A DNA stretch of 64,000 bases from Pardosa pseudoannulata (Eukaryota; Arthropoda; Arachnida; Araneae; Lycosidae). Of this stretch, positions 1 through 12,962 are shown piece by piece. The stretch spans positions 95,990,454 through 96,054,453 of the forward strand of contig CM063508.1 of NCBI GenBank assembly GCA_032207245.1, read 5' to 3'. A model generated the notes under the pieces. It saw nothing but the letters and a program-made list of their open reading frames with translations. It ran no database searches and had not been told where the DNA came from. The translations under genes and the position numbers were made by a program. Within the stretch, counting starts at the first letter, position 1. Every line of letters begins with the position of its first letter.

Positions 1-158
1 AAATTTATGAAACACCAGTTAATGCTTGAATTTATATACAAAAATGTTCATAAAAACAAACAATTCATTATTTTTCAAATCAAGTTCTTAAAAATGAGAT
101 CATCATACATATATAGAGCATTAAATAAAATTTTAATTTTTAAGTACAAATTTCTTAC
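1..158. other. Intron sequence of the SYCP2-like gene
   Basis: The terminal 158 bases follow the donor at 158/157 on the minus strand (GTAAG). They are AT-rich and contain no recognisable further exon, so the next coding exon lies outside the window. Confidence 0.5.
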
Positions 159-3100
159 TGATTCAAATTTTTGAGGATTCAAATTCATAAACATATTTCT
201 TGCTACTGTATCAGAAAACCAAATATTAGCCCAGTATTCTCGATTTTCATTGGATGTAACTCGATACATAGCCTCAAACATAAGTGCTTGACATTCATAA
301 TCTGCAAAATAAGAAAAAACATTTTCTCTAAAACATGAACACACTTATCAACCTCTTGAGATATAGTGTCTGTCAGACTTGTCACATTACAGAACAAATA
401 TGAAGATAAAGAATCCTAATTAATGGTTTAAGTAATAAGTTTATATTACTTACAATTTCTTCAACAGATAATGTATAAAAATCTAATGGCAGTACAAAGT
501 TTAATGCAAAGATCTGGTATAATGACAGTTGAATTCATATAGTAGTTGGTCCAACAAAATTAATGTCGAATATTATTAGTGATTTCATATTCTTGATTAG
601 AAGCATTTAATTAAGGAAAATTTTATATCAAGTTTAATGGTGTTTTCATATAAAATATATGATTTGATACTTTTCTTTCTTTTCTTGTTATTTTAGTGGT
701 TCTGACTTTACATAAAAATGTAAACTAACTTAAGATTCATTTCCATCGACTTTTTTTAATGAAACTCCATTTAATATTTTAAAGATCTTAAAGAGATATG
801 CAAGGTTTTCACCGAAAATGAATTAATTATTATATGATTTTATAAATAAATTTGTTAAGCTTATTTATACATTGCACACTATATATTGAAAAGTTTCATA
901 ACATTAGAAGTAAAAATGTTTGATTTGTGATGTTTTGAAGTAAAGCAATTTTTTTTAAGTGATTTTGAAAAAGGGCTAAAAGTATTACTAAAAAAATTAA
1001 TTCTAAAAAAATTAAGACTTTCTTCTTTCCTGGATGACTCCAGGTAGAATCAGCTAGTATATTATATAAGTAAAGATTGATTTCTTAATTTTAACATATG
1101 AGTTGAGATGCGAGAAGTATCAACAACATAATTTTTTTTCCTTCTTCCTGAAAAAATTAAAAATATTTTTGGCAAAAATTACACAGAGAACACAATTTCA
1201 CTTACATATATTTTAAAAAATAAAATTGTTAAAAATTGGGAAAATATTCTAAATCAAAATTTTTTTTCAAGGCCATTTATTCATGAAAAACGGGCAATAC
1301 AAGAAAACATAATACTAAATGTCCTATTTTTTCAAATTAATTAATTTCAAAAGTTGAAATTATCAAGAAAACATTTTCAAATGGTGAAAGATTCTTAAAT
1401 GAAATAATCTATTTTTAAAAAAAGTAAAAATTTCAGTAAATGTTATTTAAAGTAAATCTTATGAAATGATGCAAAAGAAATTCCTTTGCTACAGATCTAT
1501 ATAAGATACAACCATGTGTGAACAGAATTTTTTTTTAATTCGATAAAGCTCTAATCTTAACTCAACAAAAACATATAAAATCAGACAATGAATTATAATG
1601 CAATACCTAAGATTAAGAATTTTAAAGTAATTTAAATATGCTCTATTAAAGCACATTTAAAATCATATAAATTTTGAGACTAACATTTGATCACAAATAT
1701 TTTTTTATTACTTAAATCATTTTGAACATTTTTGTAGTTAAATTAACTGATTCTGAATATTTTATTATTTAATTAACATAATTTACGTTGTAATCCGGTA
1801 TTATTTTTATTAACTGACATATCAATTCATTGGAAAGACATAAGTCTCACAACTGAGAACTAAATTTTGTTCATTTTTTAAATCCTCCATAATTGTACAA
1901 TCCTCTGTGTAAATTCATATATTGTACATAAAAAGCATAAAGTTTGCAGCTATGTAAATATATACTTTATGAAAGAAATAGAGGCCAAGCTTACTATCTA
2001 AAATTTAGAAACTCTGTTAAGAAAAAATTTTCCTTTATCCCACTCTAATGAAAAAAAAATCATTGGTTAATGAACAATTTTATACTCAGGCAAAAAGTAG
2101 ACAATGAAATAGTACTATAAATGATATAACTTTTTATATAATTTATACATACCACCAGTGGCAGGAACTCTACGACCAAGAATTTGCCTTTAAAAGAATT
2201 TAATAAATTTAAAATTTGATATAAATAACTTCTAAATAATATAATTAAAGAGATAACTTGTTAACTAATTACTATCATATTCTTTTGTATTTTATACTTT
2301 TAAATTCAAAACCCTAAAAAATAAAAGTATTTTTTTAATGTAAAAACTATCCAATCCCAATATTACAACAATTAGAATTGAATATTTAAGTCACTGAGAG
2401 TTTTTTATCATATTTTTTTCAATTTTGAAACATAAAACTTATATCAGGCAAATGTTTATCTCTAAATACCATCTCCATCAGTGGTAGCAAAAATAAGAAA
2501 AAAAAATTCCGGCTAAGATTTTTTTTTCTTGATTTCAGAACATTTACAGAAATTATCAAAGATATAAATAACTGTTTAGGCAGTAATTATAGGCAAAATT
2601 ATATCTAACAACTTTATAATAATAAATAAATAAGAGAAAAATTCACAAATATATATATTAATAAAATAGGAGGGGATTATTTATGAAAACTAAGTTTTAA
2701 ATCTGGTTTAAAAAAAACTTAATGAACAAGACAGAACCACATGTCTTTGAACAGTGTTCAATATAATTAACATTTAAAAAAAATATAAAGTATATTTTTA
2801 AATATAAAGTTAAAAGTATAATAATATAAGTTCTAAAGGATACATTTTTGTAATGTCTTTTAGTTAAACATTTTGAGCACACAAGTTTATACTCCTATTG
2901 GGTTTTTAAATTCTTCTTTGTTCATTTAAGAATCAGTTTCTTAGCAATCTCAATCTTATTTGTATTATGTAAATTGTTAATTTTTTATCACATTTTTAAA
3001 GTAGTCATCATTAAAAATTTAGATTTTGTCATAAAATTTCATGAATTTTAGGATATTGTATAAAATTAAAGGTAATTTCAAATTCAGAATGTCCTTAAGG

Positions 3101-6100
3101 ACATTTTTTTATTCTTCAGAAAATTCTGGAATTTAAGGACAACTATAACTTATGCCATTAATATAGCACAAATCAGAAAGAATAGTGAATATTTGTTCCA
3201 CAAAAAACTCCACATCTAGACTAAAAGAAAAAATCAGCACTCTTTCTTATGTTTTGATCATTATATGTCACTATATGAAAAATCAAAGTTTAATAAACAA
3301 CTTCAAAATGACACTTACAAGCTGCCTTCAATACTTGCATCATCCATAACAGCATATAAAACTTCTGGATTTTGTATAAGTAAATTGAAAACATGAATAG
3401 CCTAAAATAAATATTTTTACAGTATTAATTAGGGCCATATTATGCATTTTTTTACTTGTATAACTGCCAATAGTGGTTTGTTTTAACAAGTATATTCTTA
3501 CTACCAACAACAGTGATCCCAGTCACATAATTATAAATTTCCTAGAATAAAACTTGGTAATGTCACTCCTAAATATACTTTACATTACTGTTGAATTTCA
3601 ATTTGACAAATAATCTTTGAACAGTAAAATAAGAATATGTAATTTTTCATTATTAAGATTTTTAAAATTTATGTATAACTATATTGCAATGCAAAAAGAA
3701 GTGCTCATTAAATGGTAATTCCAGTTTAAGAAAATTACTTCTATAACTCTCTTTTAATTAAATAAAGTTTTTAAAAGCTTTAAATATTATAGTTGGTTAG
3801 AATCACTATGGTCAATGTATTCTTACTAAAAATTTAACTAAACAAATATTGATATTAACAGAGAAACTTAAACTCATAATTGATTTTAAATGTAATCCTC
3901 TTGGTTAATTTTATATTAAACCAACTGAAAGTGATTAAAGTAATCATTAGTCCTTAACCATGTGGCTTTTTAATTAGGATTCTGCCATAAGACTACTATT
4001 TTTTTTAAATCTTCAAAAGCAAGAATTCAATAAAACTTCCTAACAAACCAAACCTTTATTCTTCATCTAATGGTATATTAACAATCATAAATTAATCTAG
4101 ATCCCAGTGAAAGAATACATAAATACACTAAGCACAAAAAAAAATTATATATTTTGAGGAGATATCATTTAAAAACAAAATAATGCAACACTTTAAACAT
4201 CTTTGCAACTAAAATTGTATTTTAGTTACAAAAAGACTAAATAAAACTTTCAGCATATAAAATTTTTTATTTGTTCCCCTGTGGCTTTCTCTATATGCAC
4301 ACTCAGGAATTTTGTTATTTTATATCTCTCTGAATAAAAATATGATTTTTTTTCCTTTGGACGCAATTACATCATCTACTGGTATCAGATTTTCCTCTAG
4401 TTTACATTCAAAGCAAATTTCATACATTAGGCAAACATTTTATAGTCAGTTTGTATGTTAATACAACTTGAAATATGTTTTCCCTTAATTACTTTCTTTT
4501 TTAAAGCACAAACAGAGGATTTAAATACAGGTACTCCTCACTCTATACCCAAGTTCTATTCTGATAAATACTGTCTTTAAACAAATTGGTCAATAAGTGA
4601 GGAACCTATGTTGGAAATATAGAAGAACTATAAAAGATTACAGAAACTGTTTAACTTCAAATTTATTCATAAACAAAAATAAGTACACATTTGTTTAATA
4701 ACAATAAAATATACCCTTTTTATGTTCAGTATACTACAAGCTTCTTCAGTTATTACAAGCAGGACAGTTTTTGCCAAGTGTGCAGCTAAGTTTATATCTG
4801 CAATTTAATAACAATTTTAAAACTTTAAATATTGGTTGAATTATTAGGTATTCATATAAATAAAACATATCTACATACAGACAGATACAATTTACATTTT
4901 GGTAAATTTACAAATACCAAATATTCATATTATTATGAAATAGCTAATCATCTAAAGGAAATAGTTTAAATATTTAACCAGCAATAAATTTTATTAATAC
5001 TGAGATGTTTTTTAATGTATTAAAATATAATAAAAAATAAGAACTAAATATAAAAACATCACTAATCAGCACTTTAACAAAGCTTTTTGAAGATTTCTCT
5101 ATAAACATTAAATTTCAATTTTCACTAAATATCAAGTTTCATGGTCACCACTTACCATGCACTAATCTAGTTTGAGAAAGAGACCATAAAAATTTTTCTG
5201 CCCTTGTCAATTTTTGTTTTTATTTATCTATATATTTTATGCTTTCTCCAAATCAGAAGCACAACCAATTCAGGCTTGCAACTGCTGAGGTACTTTCAAA
5301 AAGGTGAGAAAAGTGACAAATAATACAGAATAAGTGACTAAACATTGAAAAAAAAAAGTGATTTTTTTTCTCATCTTGATTACAAATGCTATTATTAAGA
5401 TTTTTTTTATTTATTTTAACTTTAAATCAAATGATTCATGCAAGACATGATTTTAGTGTCAAACACAAAAAGGTTAAAAATTTTGTTTAACACAACTCAA
5501 CATTGCTTTTTATTCAAGAAAACCTATAAATTAGATATGAATACATACAATACATTAGTTTTATAATCACAATTTACTGCATTTATTAATGATGTTTTGA
5601 AATTGTACATAGCTAACTTAGAGTATCTAAACAAAAATTGTGAAGTAAAAAAAAGAGAAATGTGTGCTCTTATGTAAGTTATTTTAATGTATTAAATGTA
5701 AATTTCAGAAACTTCTTTACGGCTTTTTAAAATCACTAAATTCTGAAAACCATATGACTAATTATATTTTAATAAGAAACATAAGATTAGAGCATCCCAT
5801 TTTTGGTATTTTATTCGTCGTTTTGGTTTTGATTCGGTCGTGTTGAGTGATTGTAGAGTTTGCACTAAGAACTAAATACGGTTCATTACACTGTTGGACC
5901 CTGTGATACACCATGAAAAAAGTGACTAAAAGTGACTATTTTCTTCAAAAAGTGACTAATAGTGATCAATTGTAAAAAAAGTGACTTTAGTCACTTTTTT
6001 TACAATTCACCTTTAGGTGAGAAAAGTGACAGAATTGCAAGCCTGCCAATTGTACAGGTACAAAGAACAACAAAACATTCTCTCCTCAACTTATTTTGTG

Positions 6101-9100
6101 GATTGACCAATACCAATTGAATCATATCACTCCATAAAATTTGAAATTAAAGATAAACAGAGCTTCTAAAAATGAGTGAAATATTTAAATTTTCCTGCTG
6201 GAAGAACAATAGAGAATGGGGGTTATTGCATAGAATTATGTTTAACATATTCAGTTTCATTATTTTATTTGCAAATCTATTTTAAAAGTTAAAAGGTTTA
6301 AAATTCAGACTTTTTTTTTTCAAACTCATGTTTTATCTTAGGTATTAAAACTAATGCAGTTTCTTTCATGATTAATTCAAGCACAACTGTTTAATCCCTT
6401 CTTACAAAAAGTATGCCTCTACTTGTGGTAATTTATAAGATATGATATTTTTAATTATTGTGAAATAGTTTGTATACTTTTTTAAATCAATGTGATACTA
6501 AAGTACAAATTTTACACATTTAATATAAGCAGTTGAATGGTACAAAAGTTATGAAAACTACTTTTAAAAATTTCCTTGATAAAAATTGATTAACAAATTT
6601 ATTCAATCTTGCACTAATAATGCATTAAAATCACACTGTTAAAAAATAAAGTGAGCAGCTGGTGCTTAGAAAATATAACAAAAAGTAATGCTTATCTTGA
6701 ATAACTTTTGAGAGCAATTAAATATGAACTGTACCGGACAATTAAAATTTCATAATTATGCAAGTGCATAAAATACAAATTCTACATTTTATTATCTAAT
6801 TATCTATATTCTAGTCAGTAAGTACTCTATTGTTCCTTGAGAGGAAGCACAGTGCAGCTTTGAAACAGTTGTTTGCTGGCTCATATACTTCTACACTTAT
6901 GCTCTATAAAAGTTGAATTTCATATTATATTTACTAAGTATCCTTGCTAGTCTGACACGATCAATACCGTGTAAATGGTCCTTAACACTGATATTTTTTA
7001 GATCATATTCCTAACAGATTTCAGTTTTATACCTAAGATTTCCAATTAAACACTAAATGATTTTTATTTACAGGACTTTATGCATGCATAACAAAGCAAC
7101 ATACAATAGCATTAAAATTCATTTAAAATAATAACAATTTAATGCTCACCTGTCAATCCATGACTTTGAATCAAACCCTAAAAAGAAAAACTGAGTTATA
7201 GCCACAAAGATAATCCTTCTATTTTCTTACTTTCATTGCTATATTTTTTTAATCCTCTGACTGCTTAGTTTTTTGTTTTTTTTTTTGTTTTGTTTCTCAA
7301 AACTGTTCTACAAATATTTTTTTATCACACACTTCAAAATATACAGGCATTTGAGAATTGAAAAATGCAGAATTTTTTTATAACAAAGATTTTAAGTAAA
7401 GTTTATTAACTAAAATACTAAATATTGTAAAAAATACTTTATCAATGGTTAACCCATCCACCGGCCACCCACCCCACCTTTTTCCCTTTCAAAACAGTCA
7501 CCCTTTTCGTAAATTCCAGACGGAACTTACAGTACCATACTAGAGTTGCCGGTTTAAAAGTTGTCAGGCTACTTTTAAATTATTTTCCCTGCAAGGTAAA
7601 GGAGTTCCATTACTCAAAATTAGTTTCTTTCATTTATTATCGCTTTGCAATATTTTTTTTCCTCAAAAGTGTGCGATACGAGTTATACGAGTGCGAACAT
7701 GAAGGGGTCGACAGGTCCGTTTTCGAACAGGAATTCGCTGTCGAACCCCCGTCGACGCGTCCGTTCAGTGGGTTAAACACAGAAAATACATATCTACAAA
7801 AATCATGCATAAGCAGTCTGGGGGTTAATATTTTGTATTTTGTGAAAAAAAATTACTTAAATATTATAAAAAATTATAATAGGCAGTAATAAGCATCAAA
7901 CTACTCAAAATGCAGAGTTTAGTTTAAAAATTGGAAACTATAAAGTTCATTGTAATAATGATAAAGAGTGGTAGTGGTAATGACCATGTGGGAGGTGGGT
8001 GCGGCTGATTTGATATAATAAAGATACTAAAGTATTTAATGAATGTATAAATGAATGATAATATAAATTATTTTTAAATCTGTGAATCTACAGAATTTAA
8101 AATAAAACATTAGCATCTTAATTTTACTCTTGTACACCTAGATAGTAACATCAACTGAAAATTAAATCAAGTTCTCATGCTTTAAAAAAAATCATTTAAT
8201 AGAATTGGTTTAAATCAAATTTTCGCATGTGTTATAAATCTATACAAATTCACCTTTAAATGATTTTAAAAATTAATTTTAAAATGTTTTCATTTACACT
8301 CTAACAGCATTTCCTATTTTAAAATGCAAATAAACATTATTAAACGATAACTAGTAAGAATCATAAGGAAACAACTTACATAAATCATAATCCTTAATAA
8401 CTATATATGGCATTTATATAAAACATTAACAGATATGCATTTTTAATTTAATTACTATACAAAAAGATAAAAACATATTGTTAAAACATACCAAAATTAC
8501 ACATCCAAAATTTGCTTTAAAAATTATTATAAATTTTAAAAAAAATTAGAAATAAATTACCGTTAAACTTTGCAATACATTTGAGACATTATCCTCCTGC
8601 TGAGGTAAATAATCTAATGACTTGGGCACATACTCCCCTAATTGAAGAGTAAAAAAATAATTTTATAGATGTGCATCAACAATTACACTTAAAAATTTTG
8701 CTGCAAATTACATCCAAAGCAAGTATAAATTTTAATTTTCAACTTGGAATTTAAGAAGTACTGGAAGCAGAAACAATAATACAAGAAAAATTTATAGAAA
8801 GGATAAATACATAATTATAATCATAATTTCAAGGAAATATAATAGGGCTTCATTTCATAGAGATATAATGTTAATACCCTAAATGAAACAATAAACAGTT
8901 TACGAAATTTATTAAAGAATTTAAGATCCAAATCCCATTCATTAATATGGTCATGCTTGACCCTCTAAAGTATTTAAACAAATATTAATTGTATTACATG
9001 AATATCTTCATTCTTACAATAAATTTTAAAAAAAATTTCTAGAACTTTTTCGCATTTTATTAAAAATAATATATTTTTTAAAAATATATATTTCTACTGA

Positions 9101-10292
9101 TTCAACACCATCAAAAAATTTTGGTAAATAAATCACAACAAAGCACTGTATATATTCAACAAGTAACAACAATACAAGTAAGAAGAAGTACATCCAACCT
9201 GTTTTTAACTTTATTTTAAAATAACGGAGTTCATCAATATAATTTTTATCATTTTTTCTTGTTTTAGCATGAATTGTCCCAAATATATTTTTAATCCTAA
9301 TTTTAACAGTGTAATCAGAAGATGGATGGCTTATGCCTACACACATGTGAGAGACTTGGTCAACTACTTCATGGTTTACTTTGTATTCTGGACTTACATG
9401 GAGTACTGAAATTTGGTAGTATTTCAACTAGAACATAGCATTTCATTCTTCAGTATAATTGTATTTTATGTTAAAGTGTTCAATTCATAGGATACAATAA
9501 ATAATTTCAATAAAGCTCTAAAATTGATGTTAAAATTAAAGTCTTTAAAAAAAAAATTGATAATGAAATTTCCAGCATAATTTATATTGATAATTTTTTT
9601 ACTATTAAAAAGGTAATGTTATAAGAATCATAGTTTACCAAGGGGTATTAATTAAACAATGTTTTATATTAACAAAAAACTATATCATTTGACATAAAAT
9701 AACAGATATTCATAGACTCCCTTAAATAAATATTATAAAAATAGTAGAGAGAGTCTATCTGTTTTCAAAATATTGACATTTATTCTAAAATTAAAAGGGA
9801 ATAACTAGTTATACAGAATATATGTGTGTGTATGGGTGGAGAGTGAGAAATATAGTTTTAAAATTTAATTAAAAGTTATAGTATACACTTATCTTTAAAT
9901 AAAGACCATCTAAATCATCTTGACAGAATCCACCTTCATCAAGATGATTAAAGAATATACTGAAATCCCCACTTTCAAAAGAAGATTTTAGAACATCCAA
10001 GATCCAAGATTTCTTAGTGACCTAAAATAAATAAATAAACTTCATTACATACTTAAAGTTTTATGTTTTTCTTTCTTACATTTTCTCAGACTTTTGAAAG
10101 CATCAAAATACAGTGTAAAAATGACATAGAGCAATTTTGTGGACTCCAAGTATTTGGTCAGAATCAAAACATACTTATTATGTATATGGTATGATCACCT
10201 ATTAATTTTCATTTGAAAAAACTACTTATAAAAAACTATCCCGTAACTTTTAATTGTTATGTACCTTACTCAGACATGCTTAAAAAATAATG

Positions 10293-10351
<59 letters not shown>

Positions 10352-12661
10352 AGAACATAGTAGTAGGAAACAAACCTAAACATTATTTAAAGCTAAATTT
10401 TTTACAATTCTTGTGTAGAAAGTTGAAATCACCTAAAACAATTTTTAATTTCTATAAGTCTTTTTAAGCATTAATGAACTAATTAAATATATACATTATA
10501 TAAGGAAACTACAGAAACACTTCTTCTGTCATGAGATACATTTTAACAATTTCAAATAAATTCATGATAAACAATCATAAAGTCAAAAAATAAAACATCC
10601 TCTCTCACATTAAATGAAAATGTTTACTTGAATGAATGTTTTTACAATTTGATAAAAGAGCATATTGCTCTTAGTTCATATATCAATTTTGTCACTGCAA
10701 CATAGTATAGGGGAAAAAGGGGTAAAATGGACCACGGGGTAAAATGGACCATCCCCTATTATTTATCTTATTTATTATTTTTAATGTTTAATACTTTGAT
10801 ACATAGATGACAGCACTGCAGTCTTGAAAATGAATGTGTAATTGTGTGTTTAGCTGACAATTTATCCATTTTATTCTAGAAAGTTGATTTGTGGTAGTCA
10901 GAAATAAATATTTTCATCATAATATATCTTCTCTTCATTTAAGAATTGTGATTTGGAGGATTTAACTTCTCACAATAAAGAGCTAAGATGATGTATTATT
11001 ATATTTAATGTAGCTAAAACAATTTAATATAAGATTAGTTCTTTTTTTTCTAACACTTTTTGTCAGAATTACACATGGGGTAAAATAGACCACCAGAATC
11101 TGGGGTAAAATGGACCATGGTCCATTTTCCAGGTTGTGTTTTTTTTTTTTTTTTGTTTATTTCTGTAATGCTTTCTAAACTGATTTTATGTGTGATACTT
11201 TAAAAAACATGGAGGATTTAAAGTAACAGATATATGGCAATTCAATGAAAATGTCTTTAGGATATCCAATATCTCTCATATGTGACTGATCAACCGTCAC
11301 CAGGTTTTGAATTAACAAGTACAGCTGATCGTCAATCAAGCACAGGTAATCAGCAACCAAATACATCACAATCAGTACAAAGTGAAAATCATCAGTTGAA
11401 AACAATATCACCTTTTGAATTAAGCCCCTTGGCAAAAGCTAGCATGAGCAAGACAACAAAGAAACGAAAGAAGGGGGCATCAAAAATTCTAAATGATACA
11501 CCAGTGAAAACGATGATTGAAACAATGTCAAAGAGAAGGAAGAGAAAAAATTAAAACAGAAAAATGCTGCTTTAGTTAAAGATAGGAAGAATTTAGAAAA
11601 AATGTTAGTTTTAACTAAGCAGAAAAATGATAAAACTGTGAATTTTAAAGCAAATAAAGAAAATTTATGTGGATCAGAAAGTTCGAGTGATTCAGAAAAT
11701 ATGTCTGTTTATAGTGATACACAACACAGTGATAAAGAAAGCAATTCACAGCATGATGCTAATTCTGATAATGAATTAAAAGTTTGCAAGTATGTTTTGG
11801 TTAAATTTTTGACAAAAAAGAAAGTGGTTCATTAGGTTGGTTTAATAACAGAAAAAATTGATGAAGATTACGTTCTTGTGAAATTTATAAGGCAAAAACC
11901 TGATCAAAATGTGTTCCTTTTCCCTGACAATGTTGATGAATCGCTCGGAAATGTTCAAGATATTGTGATGAGTCTCCCAGATCCTACTGCTTTTCAAGAA
12001 AATAGCAGACTTTCAGTAACACACAAATCTTTTGGTGTATCATTCTTTAACTTCAATACTCGCTAATATTATGCTTTATGTGTACAGATTGAAGCTATAG
12101 AAAATAAATATAATACATTTTATGTTTTGTACTATTAAATAATGTACTACATTTAAGTTATCTGTAGAAATTTTTTCCAGTCCATTTTACCCCTGCCATG
12201 GACCATTTTACCCTGGGGTCGGGGTAAAATGGTCCACTTTGTCACTTGCTATTAAAAAAATTATAATAAAAAAAGTAATTATAATAATTGGTTTTAACTA
12301 AGTATAATATAAAGCCTAATATATAGGCAATGTGCCTATATATTTTCAGATTTAAAAAATAATTAGTTTGAGAGCAAATACTCAAAATTTACAAAAGCGG
12401 ACCATTTTACCCCGGTTTCCCCTACATACTTTACTAACAGAACAAAGGAGATAATTTCAAATAAAGTCTTTGAAAATGCTCCTTTTAAGATCTTGTTCTA
12501 CAAGCATCATAAAACTGTGCCCCCTCCCCTTCTTAAAAAAAGGGGAGTGGAAATTATTTAGAAATTAGAATTAAAAACTTAAAGCAAGTACTTTAAAGCT
12601 GCTATAAATTAACATTAATGTTTACAAAAATGATGTAATCTGTATAGTATACTGAATAGTA

Positions 12662-12724
<63 letters not shown>

Positions 12725-12962
12725 TCTATAGGCATGTATAAGGAAAGTATAAAAATACTTGATAGATGAATGAAATTAACAATTAATGATAAAGAAAAAA
12801 CAAGATTATACACAACAATGATACTGCACTATCTCGTGCTTCACAACTTTTCCCAAATTAAATTATATAGGCATAATAAAACGTCAATCGGAATTTAAAA
12901 AAAAAACTATTTTAAAACATTCTCATTATACAGTTAGATAATACCTTCTCTTCTCCAGACAT
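159..12962 (-). CDS. SYCP2-like protein, N-terminal part (8 coding exons, runs off the left edge)
   Basis: Coding exons in transcript order: 12962-12945, 10021-9889, 8637-8561, 7177-7150, 4797-4715, 3401-3319, 2187-2153, 301-159; 200 codons. Each has AG/GT borders and all phases join without a stop. The start gives MSGEEK. The last exon (YECQALMFEAMYRVTS, then YWANIWFS and NPQKFES) aligns from memory with the SYCP2 stretch GDYELQ...EALCRMT...QWFS...FETDCRIFLN, and the preceding exon ends LGRRVPATG, matching its MGERILDAGDYE. In SYCP2 this region is an armadillo-like helical domain; the protein is a lateral-element component of the meiotic synaptonemal complex and sits on chromosome axes. The Spt16-like domain, C-terminus and stop lie outside the window. 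The 9889 donor (GTGTAT) is the weakest border. The gene could instead be the paralogue SYCP2L. Introns hold three DNA transposons. Family call moderate, exon structure good. Confidence 0.68.
5271..6045. mobile_element. MITE with 13-bp TIR and 6-bp TSD, copy 1
   Basis: The element starts CAGGCTTGCAACT and ends with the near-inverse AATTGCAAGCCTG, flanked on both sides by CCAATT, a 6-bp target duplication. Inside, AAGTGACT-type motifs are repeated near both ends, and GGTGAGAAAAGTGAC occurs as a direct repeat just inside each end, as transposase-binding subterminal repeats often do. There is no coding capacity. A second copy lies at 41318-42014. The CAGG terminus resembles hAT elements but a 6-bp TSD is short for hAT, so the superfamily is open. 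It lies in the SYCP2-like intron between exons 4797-4715 and 7177-7150. Confidence 0.85.
7453..7772. mobile_element. piggyBac-like MITE (TTAA target)
   Basis: A 320-bp block is flanked by TTAA (7449-7452 and 7773-7776). It begins CCCATCCACCGG and ends CCGTTCAGTGGG, imperfect inverted repeats of the CCC...GGG type seen in piggyBac elements. Its ends are much more GC-rich than the surrounding intron. There is no transposase; an open frame from 7671 is incidental. Kolobok elements also use TTAA, so piggyBac is the likelier but not the only assignment. It sits in an intron of the SYCP2-like gene. Confidence 0.7.
9026..9427 (-). other. Unassigned open frame with a possible membrane segment, inside an intron
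   Basis: A 133-codon Met-initiated frame on the same strand as the host gene, lying between host exons 10021-9889 and 8637-8561. The first half is mixed polar sequence; near residues 78-100 there is a hydrophobic run (MYFFLLVLLLLVEY) that could span a membrane. No family is recognised. In this AT-rich context a frame of this length can arise by chance, and it is not needed for the host gene's phase. Confidence 0.15.
10293..10350. repeat. (TA)n/(CA)n microsatellite
   Basis: An uninterrupted TA run passes into a short CA run, in the intron upstream of exon 10021-9889 of the SYCP2-like gene. Confidence 0.95.
10710..12422 (+). mobile_element. Internally deleted pogo/Tigger-like DNA transposon with multiple copies of GGGGTAAAATGGACC
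   Basis: The 1713-bp block is flanked by TA dinucleotides (10708-10709 and 12423-12424), the Tc1/mariner/pogo target. Left end AGGGGAAAAAGGGGTAAAAT and right end ATTTTACCCCGGTTTCCCCT are inverted repeats. The 15-mer GGGGTAAAATGGACC or its complement recurs at about 10719, 10736, 11077 (one change), 11102, 12180, 12195, 12223 and 12400. The interior encodes only the C-terminal tail of a transposase (next entry); no DDE catalytic core is visible, so the copy depends on another for movement. It lies in the first intron of the SYCP2-like gene, opposite in strand. Confidence 0.8.
11282..12066 (+). pseudogene. C-terminal remnant of a pogo/jerky-type transposase
   Basis: Three open pieces on the plus strand: 11282-11554, 11602-11835 and 11878-12066. 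The first carries SPFELSPLAK, a basic KKRKKGASK block and ILNDTPVKTMIE, a tail arrangement common in arthropod pogo/Tigger-like transposases. The later pieces carry VLVKF...VGLITEKIDEDYVLVKF and VFLFPDNVDE...DIVMSLPDP, a small C-terminal domain of the same proteins. A frameshift separates the first piece from the second, and an in-frame TAG at 11833-11835 separates the second from the third. The DNA-binding and DDE parts are missing, so it cannot make an active enzyme. Confidence 0.65.
12663..12721. repeat. (TA)n microsatellite
   Basis: Pure TA run in the first intron of the SYCP2-like gene. A hypothetical frame across it reads as alternating Tyr/Ile and is not coding. Confidence 0.95.

Noticed and set aside
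353..513. Two exon-like pieces (454-513 and 353-377, minus strand) between SYCP2-like exons 2187-2153 and 301-159
   Set aside because: They have AG/GT borders, but including them breaks the reading frame, whereas joining 2187-2153 directly to 301-159 keeps phase and restores the family GDYE sequence.
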